Assembly: GCF_003660445.1 (NCBI RefSeq)
Contig: NZ_QZVQ01000003.1
Span: 1 to 64,000, forward strand
Length of the DNA stretch: 64,000 nt
Origin: Croceibacterium ferulae
Lineage (GTDB): Bacteria > Pseudomonadota > Alphaproteobacteria > Sphingomonadales > Sphingomonadaceae
Direction of reading: 5' to 3'
The notes under the pieces were generated by a model. That model saw only the letters and a program-made list of their open reading frames with translations. It made no database searches and was not told the origin of the DNA. Position numbers and translations under genes: made by a program. Below, in pieces: positions 63,340 through 64,000 of the stretch (the first letter of the stretch is position 1; each line of letters begins with the position of its first letter).

Positions 63340-64000
63340 TGCGCGCGCTCACCTGGCACGGCACGCATGACGTTCGCGTGGACAGCGTTCCCGATCCCGA
63401 GATCGTCAATCCGCGCGATGCGATCATCAAGGTGACCAGCACCGCGATCTGCGGGTCCGACCTGCACCTGTATGACGGCGTGATCCCGTCGCTGCAGCCC
63501 GGCGACATCCTGGGCCATGAGTTCATGGGCGAGGTGGTGGAAACCGGCAGCGGCAGCAACCTGAAGAAGGGGAGCCGCGTGGTGATCCCCTTCACCATCT
63601 CCTGCGGGGGCTGCTTCCACTGCAAGGTGCAGCAGTACTCCGCCTGCGAGAACAGCAACCCTGCCGAGAAGCAGGACATGTCCGCCGCGCTGTATGGCCA
63701 GCCGATGGCCGGCCTGTTCGGCTATTCCCACCTGACCGGCGGCTACAGCGGCGGGCAGGCGGAATATGTCCGCGTGCCGTTCAGCGACGTCGGCCCGGTG
63801 GTCATCCCCGACCACCTGGAGGACGAAAAGGTGCTGTTCCTGTCCGATATCCTGCCCACCGGCTGGATGGCGGCGGAAAATGCCGACATCCAGCCCGATG
63901 ACACGGTGGCCGTGTGGGGCTGCGGGCCGGTCGGCCTGTTCGCCATCCAGTCCGCCATCCTGATGGGCGCGTCCAAGGTGATCGCGATCGATCATTATCC
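63339..64000 (+). CDS. Zinc-dependent alcohol dehydrogenase, C-terminally cut by window end
   Basis: The first 220 residues of a medium-chain zinc dehydrogenase. Catalytic-zinc region: [11 protein letters not shown] with the first Cys, GHEFMGEV with the His-Glu, and structural-zinc cysteines in [16 protein letters not shown]. The Rossmann part starts at [13 protein letters not shown], after which the sequence ends in the NAD-binding domain at the window boundary. The type resembles the COG1063 dehydrogenases related to glutathione-independent formaldehyde dehydrogenase, but the substrate is not determined. ATG 63339 shares one base with the SRPBCC stop, so the genes are one unit. Confidence 0.92.
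   Translation, partial: MRALTWHGTHDVRVDSVPDPEIVNPRDAIIKVTSTAICGSDLHLYDGVIPSLQPGDILGHEFMGEVVETGSGSNLKKGSRVVIPFTISCGGCFHCKVQQYSACENSNPAEKQDMSAALYGQPMAGLFGYSHLTGGYSGGQAEYVRVPFSDVGPVVIPDHLEDEKVLFLSDILPTGWMAAENADIQPDDTVAVWGCGPVGLFAIQSAILMGASKVIAIDHY

Overview
The window comes from a GC-rich alphaproteobacterium, almost certainly a member of the Sphingomonadales. The evidence is gene content and order rather than a database match: a large single-chain NAD-glutamate dehydrogenase, the SUV3-like helicase / S4 protein / FdxA / CarD run, the proA-nadD-rsfS-rlmH run beside a CtpA-type protease, a DUF2256 mini-gene, and a sphingan-like exopolysaccharide locus. Genus cannot be fixed from sequence alone. 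No insertion sequence, prophage, CRISPR array or rRNA operon was seen. One tRNA (Leu, anticodon TAA) is present.

Positions 1-18300 are an exopolysaccharide (EPS) assembly and export locus. It begins inside a polyprenyl-phosphate sugar transferase and continues with a WecG/TagA-type glycosyltransferase, a GT4 glycosyltransferase and an acyltransferase on the plus strand. On the minus strand lie a GT4 enzyme, an acyltransferase, a Wzy-like polymerase/ligase and a Wzx-like flippase, together with a large RTX protein carrying an embedded GH12-type glucanase domain. A plus-strand export operon follows: a short OPX lipoprotein, a PF10082-type outer-membrane beta-barrel and a Wzc-like co-polymerase fused to a BY-kinase. 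An orphan sensor histidine kinase and a second RTX protein close the locus. The logical product path is lipid-linked repeat unit, flipping by Wzx, polymerisation by Wzy under control of the Wzc-like kinase, and export through OPX plus barrel. The secreted RTX-GH12 enzyme would trim or release the polymer.

Positions 18529-28037 hold metabolic genes: an alpha/beta hydrolase overlapping an LLM flavin oxidoreductase, NAD-glutamate dehydrogenase overlapping an FAD reductase, an exported MsrB and a third acyltransferase. Positions 28317-36738 contain tRNA-Leu, IHF-beta, a GntR regulator divergent from a POT peptide transporter, an overlapping pair (2-oxoadipate dioxygenase/decarboxylase HglS and an Nramp-related transporter without the usual metal-site motif), a DUF3429 membrane protein and a GGDEF-EAL protein. 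Positions 36745-38943 form a DUF350-DUF1190-glutathionylspermidine-synthase-like operon, the counterpart of E. coli yjfL-yjfM-yjfC.

Positions 39050-53973 are mostly housekeeping: BrkB-family membrane protein, FabI, GFA protein, WecB epimerase, Coq7, DsbB, CtpA-type S41 protease, DUF2256 protein, RlmH, RsfS, NadD, ProA, two M23 peptidases, gamma-carbonic anhydrase, a GNAT enzyme and HemB. Positions 54159-64000 contain the helicase-S4-FdxA-CarD group ending in a strong intrinsic terminator, a small lipoprotein, a Sua5-type enzyme, a DUF815 ATPase, a PQQ-type sugar dehydrogenase, a free-methionine-R-sulfoxide reductase, and an SRPBCC protein coupled to a zinc alcohol dehydrogenase that runs off the end.

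The most interesting parts are the RTX-GH12 enzyme within the EPS locus, the short OPX plus barrel pair, the HglS/Nramp-like pair and the yjfL-yjfM-yjfC-like operon.
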